From Myxococcus fulvus (GTDB lineage Bacteria; Myxococcota; Myxococcia; Myxococcales; Myxococcaceae), in contig NZ_FOIB01000008.1 in assembly GCF_900111765.1 (NCBI RefSeq), forward strand, positions 62,001 to 126,000: DNA of 64,000 nucleotides, in the 5' to 3' direction. The notes below the pieces were generated by a model. It had not been told where the DNA came from. It saw only the letters and a list, made by a program, of their open reading frames with translations, and did no database searches. Below are positions 23,239 to 32,326 of this stretch, in pieces. Position 1 is the stretch's first letter. Each line of letters opens with the position of its first letter. The translations under genes were made by a program, and so were the position numbers.

Positions 23239-24258
23239 ATGTCCGCCAGCGTCGCCCGTGGAGGTGATAGACCTGACCTCGTGACCTGGCCGCGCGCAAA
23301 AGGTCCCTGGTGGAGACAGGCGCCCTGGACGCGGGTCCTCTCGCGCTCCGGGGCCTCGCTTGGCCTGACGTCGCCGGGGGCCCGCCCGGCACGCACCCGG
23401 CGCACCCTGTCTCGCGTCTTCCGCTGGCTCAACGTCCCGCGCACCGTGCTGTACGTGGGGCAGCCCGGCTCCTACCGCTGCATCGTCAGCCAGGACACGG
23501 AGGGCCGGCGCTACCTCCAGTTCGGCTGGGACAGCGCCTATCAGAGCGTCACGGGGCAGGGCTTCCCGCTGCAATTGGAGCTCGAGTACACGCAAGGCAT
23601 GGTGGCCGGCGTGGCCTTCGTGGCGCAGCCCCGGCGCATCCTCATGGTGGGCGTGGGCGCGGGTTCTCTGCCGATGTTCCTGCGCGCCGCGCTGCCCCAG
23701 GCCCACATCGACGCGGTGGACTGTGACGCCGAGGTGCTCGACATCGCCCGGCGCTACTTCGGCCTGCGAGAGGACGCCCAGTTGCGTCTGCACCTGGCGG
23801 AGGGGAGGCGGTACATCGAGACGCCCGGGCCCGCGTACGACGTCATCCTCCTGGATGCCTTTGGCCCCCGGGGTGTGCCTCGCCTCCTGGCGACGTGGGA
23901 GTTCCTGCGGGCCGTGCGCGCGCGCTTGACGCCCGAGGGCGCGGTGGTGAGCAACGTGCACCGCTCACCCAATCCGCTCTATCCCGCCATGCTCCAGACC
24001 TGGCGCGCGAGCTTCGAGCAACTGCATGCCTTCGATGCGCGCACCACGGCGAACCGTGTGTTCGTGGGGCTGACCACCTCGCGCAAGGTCTCGCGGGGCG
24101 CGCTGAAGGCTCGCGCGGGACCGCTGGCCCGGGCGGCGCGCTTCAACCTGCGCGGGCTGATGACTCGCAGGCTGGAGGACCGCGAGGTCCGCCGCAACGC
24201 GGAGCAGGGCCTGCCGTGGCCGCTGACGGCGGGCATCCTGCGGGACTCGGACGAGTAG
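23239..24258 (+). CDS. Spermidine synthase-like methyltransferase-fold protein
   Basis: 339 residues from the ATG seven bases after the aminopeptidase; a GTG at 23281 preceded by GGAGGTGA is an alternative start. The Rossmann core is clear: ILMVGVGAGSLPMFLRAALP, IDAVDCDAEVLDIARRYFG, then DVILLDAFGPRGVP. That is the SpeE pattern with the acidic residue for the decarboxylated-SAM ribose. The N-terminal beta-hairpin and the polyamine pocket are poorly conserved, so the substrate may not be putrescine. Stand-alone proteins of this kind are frequently of unknown role. Confidence 0.8.
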   Translation: MSASVARGGDRPDLVTWPRAKGPWWRQAPWTRVLSRSGASLGLTSPGARPARTRRTLSRVFRWLNVPRTVLYVGQPGSYRCIVSQDTEGRRYLQFGWDSAYQSVTGQGFPLQLELEYTQGMVAGVAFVAQPRRILMVGVGAGSLPMFLRAALPQAHIDAVDCDAEVLDIARRYFGLREDAQLRLHLAEGRRYIETPGPAYDVILLDAFGPRGVPRLLATWEFLRAVRARLTPEGAVVSNVHRSPNPLYPAMLQTWRASFEQLHAFDARTTANRVFVGLTTSRKVSRGALKARAGPLARAARFNLRGLMTRRLEDREVRRNAEQGLPWPLTAGILRDSDE

Positions 24259-24392
24259 GGGGCCAAGGCCTGTTCGCGGACGGGGCTGAGCTTCGTGAGT
24301 GAAGACACCTCGTGGGTCGTGAGCCGCTTGAAGTGAAACATTGCAGTCGCTCGCCTGTGCGAGTCGTCACGGGTCTGGAGCGACACATCAGG

Positions 24393-24413
24393 GTCCAGAT
24401 TGGCCGTCTGGAC
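24393..24413. promoter_or_regulatory. Inverted repeat GTCCAGA-N7-TCTGGAC upstream of lipoprotein gene
   Basis: Perfect 7-bp arms, with a third half-site (GTCTGGAG) about 20 bp earlier, 80-130 bp before the lipoprotein ATG. It is a plausible operator in the 236-bp gap 24259-24494, where I see no gene. Confidence 0.4.
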
Positions 24414-24494
24414 AGTGCTCGGACACCTGGCTGAGTCTCTCGCCGCCGTTCGTCGCAGTGCCGTCTCACCCCCCCCTCACAACTGGAGTGGTCC

Positions 24495-24779
24495 ATGCGA
24501 GTCCACGGAGTGTCGGCAGCGCTGATGATGAGTCTCTTCACGGTGGGCTGCGGTGGCGTCGAAGCAGAGGCACCGGCGGACGTGGCCCCCGAGAACCAGC
24601 AGCAGGCCCTCTATGACGGCTGCGCCCCCGGCGACACGGGCTACCCCGTCTGGGAGTGCCTGGCGCTCGACGAGTGCTTCGGTCGCTGGGGCAACCAGAT
24701 GCGCTACTACTGCTATCCGCCGACGGGAGGCATGTACCTCGGCAGCATCATCACCTCGAACTGCGGCGACTGTTACTGA
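24495..24779 (+). CDS. Small cysteine-rich lipoprotein
   Basis: 94 residues. The lipobox TVGC puts the lipidated Cys at 19. The mature part has six more cysteines (43, 55, 61, 73, 90, 93), an even number fitting three disulfides, together with many Tyr, Trp and Gly. GGAG precedes the ATG by a good distance. The family is unknown to me; small disulfide-rich lipoproteins of this size are frequent in myxobacterial outer membranes. It converges with opgH. Confidence 0.8.
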   Translation: MRVHGVSAALMMSLFTVGCGGVEAEAPADVAPENQQQALYDGCAPGDTGYPVWECLALDECFGRWGNQMRYYCYPPTGGMYLGSIITSNCGDCY

Positions 24780-24831
24780 CACGGCTCGCCGGAGCCCGGG
24801 CATCCGCTTCGACGCGGGTGCCCGCTCCAGC

Positions 24832-26856
24832 TCACGACAGCGTGCGCGTCAGCCGCTGCTCGCGGGCCTCGCTCAACGTGGTGACATCCAGCAGCGCCGC
24901 CACCTTCTCCTGCGCGGAGAGGGGCTCGGCGTTGTCACCCAGGAGCTTGCGCCGTGCGGACTCCAGCGCCGCCGGCGTCGTCGTCTCCGCGAGCCCCGGC
25001 TGCGACTCCAACAGCGCCAGGTGCAGCGCGTGCGTCTTCGCGTCGGTGAGCACCCGCTCGATGGCGTCAGGCACCGGCTCCACCCCGTGCTCCTCGGTGA
25101 TGGCCTGCGCCCGCTCCACCACCTCGGGCGGCTCGGTCTCCTCGGGCATCAGGAACAGCCCCCGACGCGCCGCCCACAGCCCCAGCGACGCGCGGGCCGT
25201 CAGCACCGTGAGGGGCACGGCGAGCAGGAGTCCCACGACCACCGGCATCAGCCACGCCACCAGCGCCGTGGACACCAGCGCCGCCACCGCCACCATCGCC
25301 ACGCCCACCGCCATGTGTGCCACGTGCCGCCGCGCCGCCTCGGACCAGGGCAGGTCCGCGTCCTCGCGCTGCTGACTGGACCAGTTCACCCGGTAGCCCA
25401 GCAGCGTGCCGAACACGAAGTGCGACTGGAACAGCATCATCACCGGCGCCAACAGCGACGCGAGCACGCTCTCCGCGAGCACGCTGAGGATGAGCTTCCA
25501 CCGGCCGCCCATCCTGGCCGCCTCGCCCTTCTTGAAGAGCGCCAGCGTCAGCCCCAGGAACTTGGGCGCGAACAGCATCCCCATCGACACGGCGAACAGG
25601 CGCAGCGCGCCCGGCGCGTCGAACGCGAGCGCGGGGGACTCCAGTGTGGACACGTCCAGGAGGAAGCGGTCGTGCAGCGCGGCCACCAGGCCCGACACCA
25701 GGAACAACAACCACAGGGGCGAGGCCGCGTACGACATGACGCCCATCAGGAAGTGGCCGCGGCTGAGCGGATGCCAGCCCCCCGCCATCACCAGGCTCAG
25801 GTGCTGCAGGTTGCCCTGGCACCAGCGCCTGTCTCGCTGCGCGTACGCCAGCAGGTTCGGCGGGGGCTGCTCGTAGCTGCCGCCCAATTCCGGCACCAGC
25901 CACACCGTGTAGCCCGCGCGCCGCATCAGCGCCGCCTCGACGAAGTCGTGGCTGAGGATGTGGCCGCCGAAGGGCTGCTTGCCCGGGAGCACCGGCAGGC
26001 CGCAGTGGTTGATGAACGCCTCCGTGCGGAGGATGGCGTTGTGGCCCCAGTAGTTGGACTCGCCCAGCTGCCACGCCGCCGCGCCCGCCGCCACCACGGG
26101 GCCGTACACGCGGCCGGCGAACTGCTGCAGCCGGGCGAACAGCGTGGTGCGGCCCACGTTCAAGGGGGGCGCCTGGAGGATGCCCGCGCGCGGGTTGAGC
26201 TCCATCAGCCGCGCCATCTTCACCAGCGTGCGGCCATCCATCAGGCTGTCGGCGTCCAGCACCACCGTGAAGTCGTAGCGGCGTCCCCACCGCTCACAGA
26301 AGTCACCCAGGTTGCCGGCCTTCTTGCCTGTGTTGTCCGTGCGCCGCCGGTAGAAGATGCGGCCCTGTCCGCCCACCCGGCGGCACAGGTCCGACCACGC
26401 CAGCTCCTCGGCCACCCACGACTCGGCGCGCGTGGAGTCGCTCAGCACGTAGAAGTCGAACGCGTCCAGGTGCCCCGTCGTGGCCACCGACTCGTACGTG
26501 GCCTGCACGTTGGCGAAGACGGCCGCGGGGTCCTCGTTGTGGATGGGCATCACCACCGAGGTGCGCGACACCAGCGGCTGCGACTCCTCCTCCGGCGTGG
26601 GGTAGCGCAGCCCGGGCATCCGCGAGGCGAGGGCCAATTGGAGGAAGCCCGCCACCGCCGTGAAGAACGACAGGGCAATCCAGCCGAAGCACAGCGCGAA
26701 GAGCCCCACCAGCACCACTTCCGGCACCGACGTTCCCTGAGCGCTCAACAGGCGGTGCATCTCGCACGTCCCCACCACGGTGGTGACGGCCGCCAGTCCC
26801 AGCACTCCGGCGCGCCGGTAGCCGGCGCTCTCGGGCGAAAACGAGTGGGCTTGCAT
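24832..26856 (-). CDS. opgH: Glucans biosynthesis glucosyltransferase H (truncated N-terminus)
   Basis: 674 residues, against about 850 in E. coli. It is a processive GT2 membrane enzyme that makes the beta-1,2-glucan backbone of osmoregulated periplasmic glucans from UDP-glucose. Catalytic motifs are intact: VVMPIHNEDP, NTGKKAGNL, VVLDADS, HDFVEAALMRRAGY and QRDRRWCQGN. Several transmembrane helices flank the domain. The protein begins directly at the first membrane helix (YRRAGVLGLAAVTTVVG), so the ~140-residue cytoplasmic N-terminal region of the E. coli protein is missing; the upstream 164-residue gene may supply it. Last gene of the opgG operon. Confidence 0.93.
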   Translation of the reverse strand: MQAHSFSPESAGYRRAGVLGLAAVTTVVGTCEMHRLLSAQGTSVPEVVLVGLFALCFGWIALSFFTAVAGFLQLALASRMPGLRYPTPEEESQPLVSRTSVVMPIHNEDPAAVFANVQATYESVATTGHLDAFDFYVLSDSTRAESWVAEELAWSDLCRRVGGQGRIFYRRRTDNTGKKAGNLGDFCERWGRRYDFTVVLDADSLMDGRTLVKMARLMELNPRAGILQAPPLNVGRTTLFARLQQFAGRVYGPVVAAGAAAWQLGESNYWGHNAILRTEAFINHCGLPVLPGKQPFGGHILSHDFVEAALMRRAGYTVWLVPELGGSYEQPPPNLLAYAQRDRRWCQGNLQHLSLVMAGGWHPLSRGHFLMGVMSYAASPLWLLFLVSGLVAALHDRFLLDVSTLESPALAFDAPGALRLFAVSMGMLFAPKFLGLTLALFKKGEAARMGGRWKLILSVLAESVLASLLAPVMMLFQSHFVFGTLLGYRVNWSSQQREDADLPWSEAARRHVAHMAVGVAMVAVAALVSTALVAWLMPVVVGLLLAVPLTVLTARASLGLWAARRGLFLMPEETEPPEVVERAQAITEEHGVEPVPDAIERVLTDAKTHALHLALLESQPGLAETTTPAALESARRKLLGDNAEPLSAQEKVAALLDVTTLSEAREQRLTRTLS

Positions 26857-26877
26857 CGCGAGGCTCCCAGGCCCGCC

Positions 26878-27372
26878 TCAGGGCGAGGTGGACATGCCCG
26901 CCGTGGCGCCACGCCACCAGCGGCGCAGCATCTCCCCGAACGGGTTGAGCACCAGCTGCTGCTCGGGCATCACCGAGCTGACCTGCGCGGGCGCAGGCAC
27001 CGGCACCGCCGCGCGCACCGCCCGGACGAAGTCCTCCGGCGCCGCGGGACGGGTGAGCAGCCGCGCGCCCCGGCTCGCGCCGTCGCACAGCACGAAGGCC
27101 GCACGGCCCCGCGACAGCAGCCCCGGACCCGAGTGCTCCAGGCCCAGCACGCCCGACAGCCACGTCTCCATCCGGGCGCGGGCCAGCGCCACCGCCGCCT
27201 GGGGCTGGGCCCCGTGCGCGCCGAAGCCGTCCAGCACCCACGCGGCCAGCGTGGAGAGGTCCGCCTCGGCGGTGAAGCCGAAGCCCTTGAAGAAGGTGTC
27301 GAGCGCCGCGCGAGCGCGCGGGCCGGCCCACACGGTGGTCGGGACAGAAGGGCAGGTGGTCAGTGTCGTCAC
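26878..27372 (-). CDS. Small protein between opgG and opgH, possible detached OpgH N-terminal domain
   Basis: 164 residues from a GTG that overlaps the opgG stop codon (GTGA), so it is translationally coupled; opgH starts 21 bp after its stop. There is no signal peptide. It is Ala/Arg-rich and mostly helical, ending NPFGEMLRRWWRG. That end resembles the NPVGRFWDRLRG segment located just before the first membrane helix of E. coli OpgH, and the following gene resumes at that point. This supports a split OpgH; the alignment is short and made by eye. The alternative is an unrelated accessory protein. Confidence 0.75.
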   Translation of the reverse strand: MTTLTTCPSVPTTVWAGPRARAALDTFFKGFGFTAEADLSTLAAWVLDGFGAHGAQPQAAVALARARMETWLSGVLGLEHSGPGLLSRGRAAFVLCDGASRGARLLTRPAAPEDFVRAVRAAVPVPAPAQVSSVMPEQQLVLNPFGEMLRRWWRGATAGMSTSP

Positions 27373-28955
27373 GGAATCCACAGGTAGCTCCAGGTCTCGG
27401 TGAGGGTCTCCGGGCCGCGCTTGAGGAACGCGCGCAGCTCGGTGGGGACGGGGGTGGTGGGGTGCAGCTCGAAGGTGGCGCGCCAGCCGCCGGTGGGCGT
27501 GTGGCGCGTGGCGATGGGGCGGAGGACCTTGCCCGAGGAGGCGCTGACGACCAGCTCCACCGGGACGTCGTCCTCCGCGAAGTCGGGCAGCGCCGCGAAG
27601 TCGATGATGAAGCGGCGCATGGGGCGCGCGTCCTTGAGTCGGGCGCCCTTCCACGAATCGCCCGCGTCCACGCGCGTGGCGACCACCGTGGAGCCCGTCA
27701 CGGGCCAGGGCGAGTGCGCGCCCCAGTGCAGCTTGTACGCGACCTTCAGCGAGTCGCCGGGGCCCAGCGTCTTCTTCGGCACCCAGAAGGCGACGATGTT
27801 GTCGTTCGTCTCGTCCGGCGTCGGCAGCTCCACCAGCCGCACCACGCCCGGGCCCCAGTCGCCCACCGGCTCCACCCACGCGGAGGGCCGGCGCTCGTAG
27901 TGCGCCTCCAGGTCCTCGTAGTGGGCGAACGTCGTGTCGCGCTGCAGGACGCCGAAGGCGCGCGGGCTCTCCACCTGGAAGCTGGAGACGTTGATGCGCT
28001 CGGGGTTCTGCAGGGGGCGCCAGAGCTGCTCACCGGCGCGCGTCCAGACGAAGAGGCCGTCCGAGTCGTGCACCTCCGGGCGGAAGTCGTCGTAGTCGCC
28101 GCGGTCGTTCTCGCCGAACAGGTACATGCTCGTCAGCGGCGCCACGCCCAGCTCCGCCACGGCCTTGCGCGCGAAGACGGTGGCCTCCACCTCCATCACC
28201 GTGTTCGCCCCGGGGATGATGGTGAAGCGGTAGGCGCCCGTGACGCTGGGGCTGTCCATCAGCGCGTGCACCACCACGCGGTCCGCGCCGGGCGAGGGCT
28301 TCTCCAGCCACAGCTCCCTGAAGTCGGGGAACTCCTCGGGGCGCGACGTCGCGGTGTCGATGGCGAGCCCGCGCGCGGACAGGCCATACAGGCTGCCCCG
28401 GCCCAGCGCGCGGAAGTAGCTGGCGCCCTGGAACACCACCAGCTCGTCGAACACGTCCTCGCGGTTGAGCGGGTGCGACAGGCGCATGCCCGCGAAGCCC
28501 TCCGCCTTCTTCAGCGGACCGGGCTTCACCAGCGGGCCGTAGGTGAACAGCTCCGGGGAGAAGGCGAGCGGCCGGGCCTTGCCCTCGGCCACCTCGTGCA
28601 TCACCACCGGGAACTGGAACGAGCGGCCCGGGTGGAAGAACTGCGCCTGGAAGGGCAGCTTCGCGTCGCGCCAGCGCGCCTTCTCCGGGCGATAGCGGAT
28701 GTCCCGGTACGCGTCGTAGTCGAGCGACTTGTAGGACTCCGGCAACGTCGACACCGGCGCCTCATACGGCCGCGCCGCCTTCTGCCGGGCCAGCTCCACC
28801 ACCGTGTCCGCGGAGAACGCCTGGGCGCCGCGCGTCTGGGCCGCGGAAGCCGGAGTCGCCGCGCACGCCGTGCCCGCCGTGGCCACCATCGCCGCGCCCA
28901 GCCACCGCACGCACACCGCGCGCATCCCGCCCTGCCTGTTGCTGTCCGACGTCAC
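27369..28955 (-). CDS. opgG: Glucans biosynthesis protein G (OpgG/MdoG), periplasmic
   Basis: 528 residues with an N-terminal leader (residues ~10-38, ending PASAAQ). Family signatures are abundant: YKSLDYDAYRDIRYRP, FFHPGRSF, PLTSMYLFGENDR, RPEVHDSDGL, GEQLWRPLQNP, and the C-terminal PTELRAFLKRGPETLTETWSY. OpgG acts in the periplasm on the glucan made by OpgH, probably in branching or release. The first gene of the opgG, small gene, opgH operon; a 330-bp upstream region carries its promoter. Confidence 0.95.
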   Translation of the reverse strand: MTSDSNRQGGMRAVCVRWLGAAMVATAGTACAATPASAAQTRGAQAFSADTVVELARQKAARPYEAPVSTLPESYKSLDYDAYRDIRYRPEKARWRDAKLPFQAQFFHPGRSFQFPVVMHEVAEGKARPLAFSPELFTYGPLVKPGPLKKAEGFAGMRLSHPLNREDVFDELVVFQGASYFRALGRGSLYGLSARGLAIDTATSRPEEFPDFRELWLEKPSPGADRVVVHALMDSPSVTGAYRFTIIPGANTVMEVEATVFARKAVAELGVAPLTSMYLFGENDRGDYDDFRPEVHDSDGLFVWTRAGEQLWRPLQNPERINVSSFQVESPRAFGVLQRDTTFAHYEDLEAHYERRPSAWVEPVGDWGPGVVRLVELPTPDETNDNIVAFWVPKKTLGPGDSLKVAYKLHWGAHSPWPVTGSTVVATRVDAGDSWKGARLKDARPMRRFIIDFAALPDFAEDDVPVELVVSASSGKVLRPIATRHTPTGGWRATFELHPTTPVPTELRAFLKRGPETLTETWSYLWIP

Positions 28956-29285
28956 GCCTGCTGCCTCCAGGAGACCGAGGGGGCGGGCGAGCCTCCGACT
29001 GCTTTGAGCTCACCCGGTTCCGCCGCTCCGAGAGGCCTCCTCGGTGCGGCGCGTCAGTCCTGGAGCAACCCGCGTACCAGCCCGCGTCGGACGGCCTGGA
29101 TGCTGGAAATTCTTCAGGAATCCCGAGCTCTTCCTCGGAGGGATTCGTTTGAGCTCAATGAAACTGGGGGCTTGTGGCGGCCTTCTTGGACACCGGGTGG
29201 GGAGGCCCGGAAAGTCGCTGGGGAATTGAAGGACAGCCGGTGAGTGAGCCTGTCCGATTCTTCCACAGGTGGACAGTGACCCGGA
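28956..29285. other. Intergenic region upstream of opgG
   Basis: 330 bp without a credible gene. It has lower GC near 29100-29200 and an imperfect hairpin (GAATCCC at 29118-29124 against GGGATTC near 29140-29146). The opgG promoter must lie here on the minus strand, and transcripts of the histidine kinase gene enter from the right; I see no strong terminator. Confidence 0.4.
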
Positions 29286-31574
29286 TCAGGCGCGGGCCAA
29301 TCGTTCCTGCACCAAGGACAGCAGTTCGCGTCCCGCGAAGGGCTTTTCGATGTGGGGACTGGTGACGGTTTCGAGGAAGGCGCGGGCCTGGGGTGTCACC
29401 GCACCGCCAGTGAGGAAGATGACGCGGCGGGCCTGCTCCGGATAGCGCTTCATGAGGGTGGAGTAGAAGTCCATCCCGCTCATGCCGGGCATCATCAGGT
29501 CGCAGAAGACGACGTCGTAGGACTCGCCGGCCTCGATTCGCTCCAGCGCGTCCTGCGCGCGTGTCGCCAGCGTGACGTCGTGGTGGGGGCGCAGGGTGCG
29601 GCCCAGGGCGGTGCAGACCAGGGGCTCGTCGTCGACGACGAGCAGCCGGCCGCGCTTCTCCACGGGGGCGGCGGGCTCGGGCCGCGGTGCCGGCGGGGCG
29701 GCCTGGACGCGCACGGGCTCGGCCGAGGGCAAGAGCACGCGGAAGGTGGAGCCCCGGCCGGGGGCGCTGCGGACTTGAATCTCACCGCCGAGCGCCGTCA
29801 CCAGGTTGTGGCAGATGGACAGGCCCAGTCCCGTGCCCACGCCGGGGGCCTTGGTGGTGAAGAACGGGTCGAACAGGCGCGGCAGGTGCTCGGTGGCGAT
29901 GCCCACGCCCGTGTCCGTCACCTCCACCAGCACGCGGCCGCCCTCGCCCAGGCGCGCGCCCACGCGAATCTCGTGGCGGTCCGGCGCGCCCTCGGGGATG
30001 GCCTGCGCGGCGTTGACCAGCAGGTTGAGGAACACCTGGCCCAGCCGCGACTCGTTGGCGCGCACGGGGGGCACGTCCTCGAAGAGCTTCACCAGCCGCG
30101 CGCGGTGGCGGATCTCCGTGGTGGCCAGGTTCAGCGTGGACTCCAGCACCGCGCGCACGTCCACGACGGAGTCCTCCACCGAGTCCACCCGGCTGAAGGT
30201 CTTCAAGTCGCGCACGATGGTGCGCACGCGCTCGGCGCCCTGCTGGGCCTCGGAGAGCGCGGCCTGCGCGTCCGACAGCGCCTCCGTCATCGAGGCGTCC
30301 ACGCCGGGGGCGGGCACGCGCGCGAGCTCCTCGCGCGCGAAGGCGAGGTTGGCGGTGAGGTAGGCCAGCGGGTTGTTGATTTCGTGCGCCACGCCCGCGG
30401 CGAGCGTGCCCACCGACGCCATGCGCTCGGCGAGCATCAGCCGGGCCTGCATCTGGTGGCGCTCCGTCAGGTCATGCGCGACGGAGACGATGGAGTCCTC
30501 GCCGTCGAAGTGCAGCGGGAAGGTGGTGGACTCCACGTGGAGGATGCCGCCGTCGCGGCGCACCATGCGCCGCTCTTGCAGCGCGTTGCGGCCGGTGCGC
30601 AGGGCCTCGTGCATGCGCGCGTCCGCGGACGCGAAGTCCTCGGGGGGAATCATGTCGGAGATGTGCTTGCCGACCAGCTCCTTCACGTCCGAGTAGCCCA
30701 GCGCGCGCGCCACCTTGAGGTTGGCGTAGCGCACCCGCGCGTTGCGGTCGAACACGGCGACCAGGTCCGGCAGGCTCTGGATGAGCGTGCGGAAGCTCAC
30801 CTCGGAGCGGCGCACCTCCTCCTCCGCCTGCTTGATGGGCGTGATGTCCGGGAAGAACGAGATGACGTGCGGCTCGCCCGCGTAGGGCACCAGGCCCATG
30901 AAGAGCAGCGTGTGGCGCAGCTCGCCCGTGCGCGTGTGGTACTGGGCGTCCACGCCGCGCACCGAGCCGTGCCGGCGCAGCCGCTCCATCACCTGCGCGC
31001 GGTCGATGGGGCGCTCCCACAGGTGCAGGTCCACCGTCGTCTTGCCCATCATCTCCTCGCGCGTGTAGCCGAAGGCGCGGAAGTAGGCGTCATTGGCGGC
31101 GACGACCTTGCCCTCGCCCAGCGTGGTGATGGAGGTGGGCACGGGGCTGACGGCGAGCATGGTGTCGCGCAGCTCGTCCCCGAAGGGCACGCCCATGCGG
31201 GACTCGCGCCGGACGTACCTGCGCTCGGCCATGTCCAGCCGCACCCGCAACTCCTCCAGGTCCGGCGGCCAGGCCAGCACCTCGTCGGCGCCGTCCTCCA
31301 GCGCGGGCTCCAGGGCCCGCAGCGCGCCGCGGCGTCCCACGAGCAGCACCACGGCGGACGCGCCGCCTGGCAGGCTGCGCAGGGCCCGCACGAGCGGCAT
31401 GCGCGAGCCACTCTCGCGTGCATCCAACACCACCAGTGGGCAGGGGCCGGCGCGCCATGCCGCTGGCACATCCACGTCCCTGGAGACGTGGACCACCGTC
31501 ATGCCCCGCTCTTCCAGCAGGGTTTCCAGTGGCGACAGGTCCGCCCCTCCCTGAGCGACTATCAGGACCCGCAT
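29286..31574 (-). CDS. Hybrid PAS sensor histidine kinase
   Basis: 762 residues. In order: an N-terminal receiver-like domain (~1-115, acceptor region VVLDARESGS, perhaps degenerate), two PAS domains (~130-260 and ~262-385, the first followed by DITPIKQAEEE), HisKA with the phospho-His in GVAHEINNPLAYL, a HATPase domain (N-box NLLVNAAQAIPEG, G-boxes DTGVGIA and GTGLGLS), and a C-terminal receiver (VVDDEP, acceptor Asp in VFCDLMMPGMSG). There is no membrane segment, so it senses in the cytosol. The start MRVLIVAQGG is chosen over an upstream in-frame codon. No output regulator is adjacent. Confidence 0.94.
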   Translation of the reverse strand: MRVLIVAQGGADLSPLETLLEERGMTVVHVSRDVDVPAAWRAGPCPLVVLDARESGSRMPLVRALRSLPGGASAVVLLVGRRGALRALEPALEDGADEVLAWPPDLEELRVRLDMAERRYVRRESRMGVPFGDELRDTMLAVSPVPTSITTLGEGKVVAANDAYFRAFGYTREEMMGKTTVDLHLWERPIDRAQVMERLRRHGSVRGVDAQYHTRTGELRHTLLFMGLVPYAGEPHVISFFPDITPIKQAEEEVRRSEVSFRTLIQSLPDLVAVFDRNARVRYANLKVARALGYSDVKELVGKHISDMIPPEDFASADARMHEALRTGRNALQERRMVRRDGGILHVESTTFPLHFDGEDSIVSVAHDLTERHQMQARLMLAERMASVGTLAAGVAHEINNPLAYLTANLAFAREELARVPAPGVDASMTEALSDAQAALSEAQQGAERVRTIVRDLKTFSRVDSVEDSVVDVRAVLESTLNLATTEIRHRARLVKLFEDVPPVRANESRLGQVFLNLLVNAAQAIPEGAPDRHEIRVGARLGEGGRVLVEVTDTGVGIATEHLPRLFDPFFTTKAPGVGTGLGLSICHNLVTALGGEIQVRSAPGRGSTFRVLLPSAEPVRVQAAPPAPRPEPAAPVEKRGRLLVVDDEPLVCTALGRTLRPHHDVTLATRAQDALERIEAGESYDVVFCDLMMPGMSGMDFYSTLMKRYPEQARRVIFLTGGAVTPQARAFLETVTSPHIEKPFAGRELLSLVQERLARA

Positions 31575-31729
31575 GGGACTCCTCGCATTGCAAACGGCCA
31601 TCGTTGCACGAGCCCTCCAGTTGTAAAAGTGCGCCGAGGGTCTAGTTTTCCAGGGCAACCAAAGCCTCGCGCCCGGCGGGCTGTTAGACTGCGGGACGAC
31701 GGGTGGATTCGAAGCGCGGGGGGATGGTC

Positions 31730-32326
31730 ATGGAACGGCGGGGCTCACAGGACGTGGTGACGGTGGGGCGCAGGGCGCAGATGGCCGTTTGCGTGCCGCG
31801 GCGAAATTTCGAGGGGCTGTTCATGCATGCCCTGAAGCCGTCCGGGGCGTTCGCCCAGTCCCTCAAGGACATCGGCTACGACGAAGAAGACCTCCAGGAG
31901 TACTACCCGCTCACCGTGTGGCGCGCCGCGCTAGGCGTGGCGCGGCGCTTCGTGTGCGCGGGGCAGACGCCGGAGGTGGCGAACCGGGCCCTGGGGCTGT
32001 CCTACGTGGAGGGCTTCGCGCAGACGCTGGTGGGGCGCATCTTCGCCACGGCGGCGCCGCTGCTCGGCACGGAGCGGTGTCTGACGCGGCTGCCCACGTA
32101 CCTGAAGGCGGGCCGCGAGGACATGCGCATGGACCTTTTGCCCGTGCGCGAGCGCGAGTGGTGCGTGCGGGTGGTGGACGCGGACCCGCTGCCGGACTTC
32201 GTGGCGGGCGTGGTGGAGGGCGTGCTCCTGCGCACCCGGGTGACGGCGCGGGTGGAGGTGTTCGAGCGCGCCCCGGCGGGCTACGCGTTGCGGGTCTGCT
32301 GGGAGGAGCCTCGCGCGACTAGTTGA
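31730..32326 (+). CDS. DUF2378 / TIGR02265 family protein
   Basis: 198 residues from an ATG with a GGGGGG stretch six bases upstream; ATG 31724 and GTG 31703 are also in frame. The pattern of this mainly myxobacterial paralogous family is evident: FEGLFMHAL at the start, YYPLTVWRAALGVAR, ALGLSYVEGFAQTLVGRIF, PLLGTERCLTRLPTYLKAG, PLPDFVAGVVEGVL and a late CW. No function is known. It diverges from the histidine kinase gene (about 155 bp between starts) and overlaps the end of the converging trypsin-like gene by 8 bp. Confidence 0.85.
   Translation: MERRGSQDVVTVGRRAQMAVCVPRRNFEGLFMHALKPSGAFAQSLKDIGYDEEDLQEYYPLTVWRAALGVARRFVCAGQTPEVANRALGLSYVEGFAQTLVGRIFATAAPLLGTERCLTRLPTYLKAGREDMRMDLLPVREREWCVRVVDADPLPDFVAGVVEGVLLRTRVTARVEVFERAPAGYALRVCWEEPRATS

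Noticed and set aside
20950..23961. 1003-residue minus-strand open frame
   Set aside because: It covers three well-supported plus-strand genes (oxygenase, M18 peptidase, SpeE-like) and has shadow-type composition.
24553..27387. 944-residue plus-strand open frame opposite the opg operon
   Set aside because: Gln/His/Arg-rich shadow; the minus strand encodes OpgH and the coupled small protein with clear motifs.
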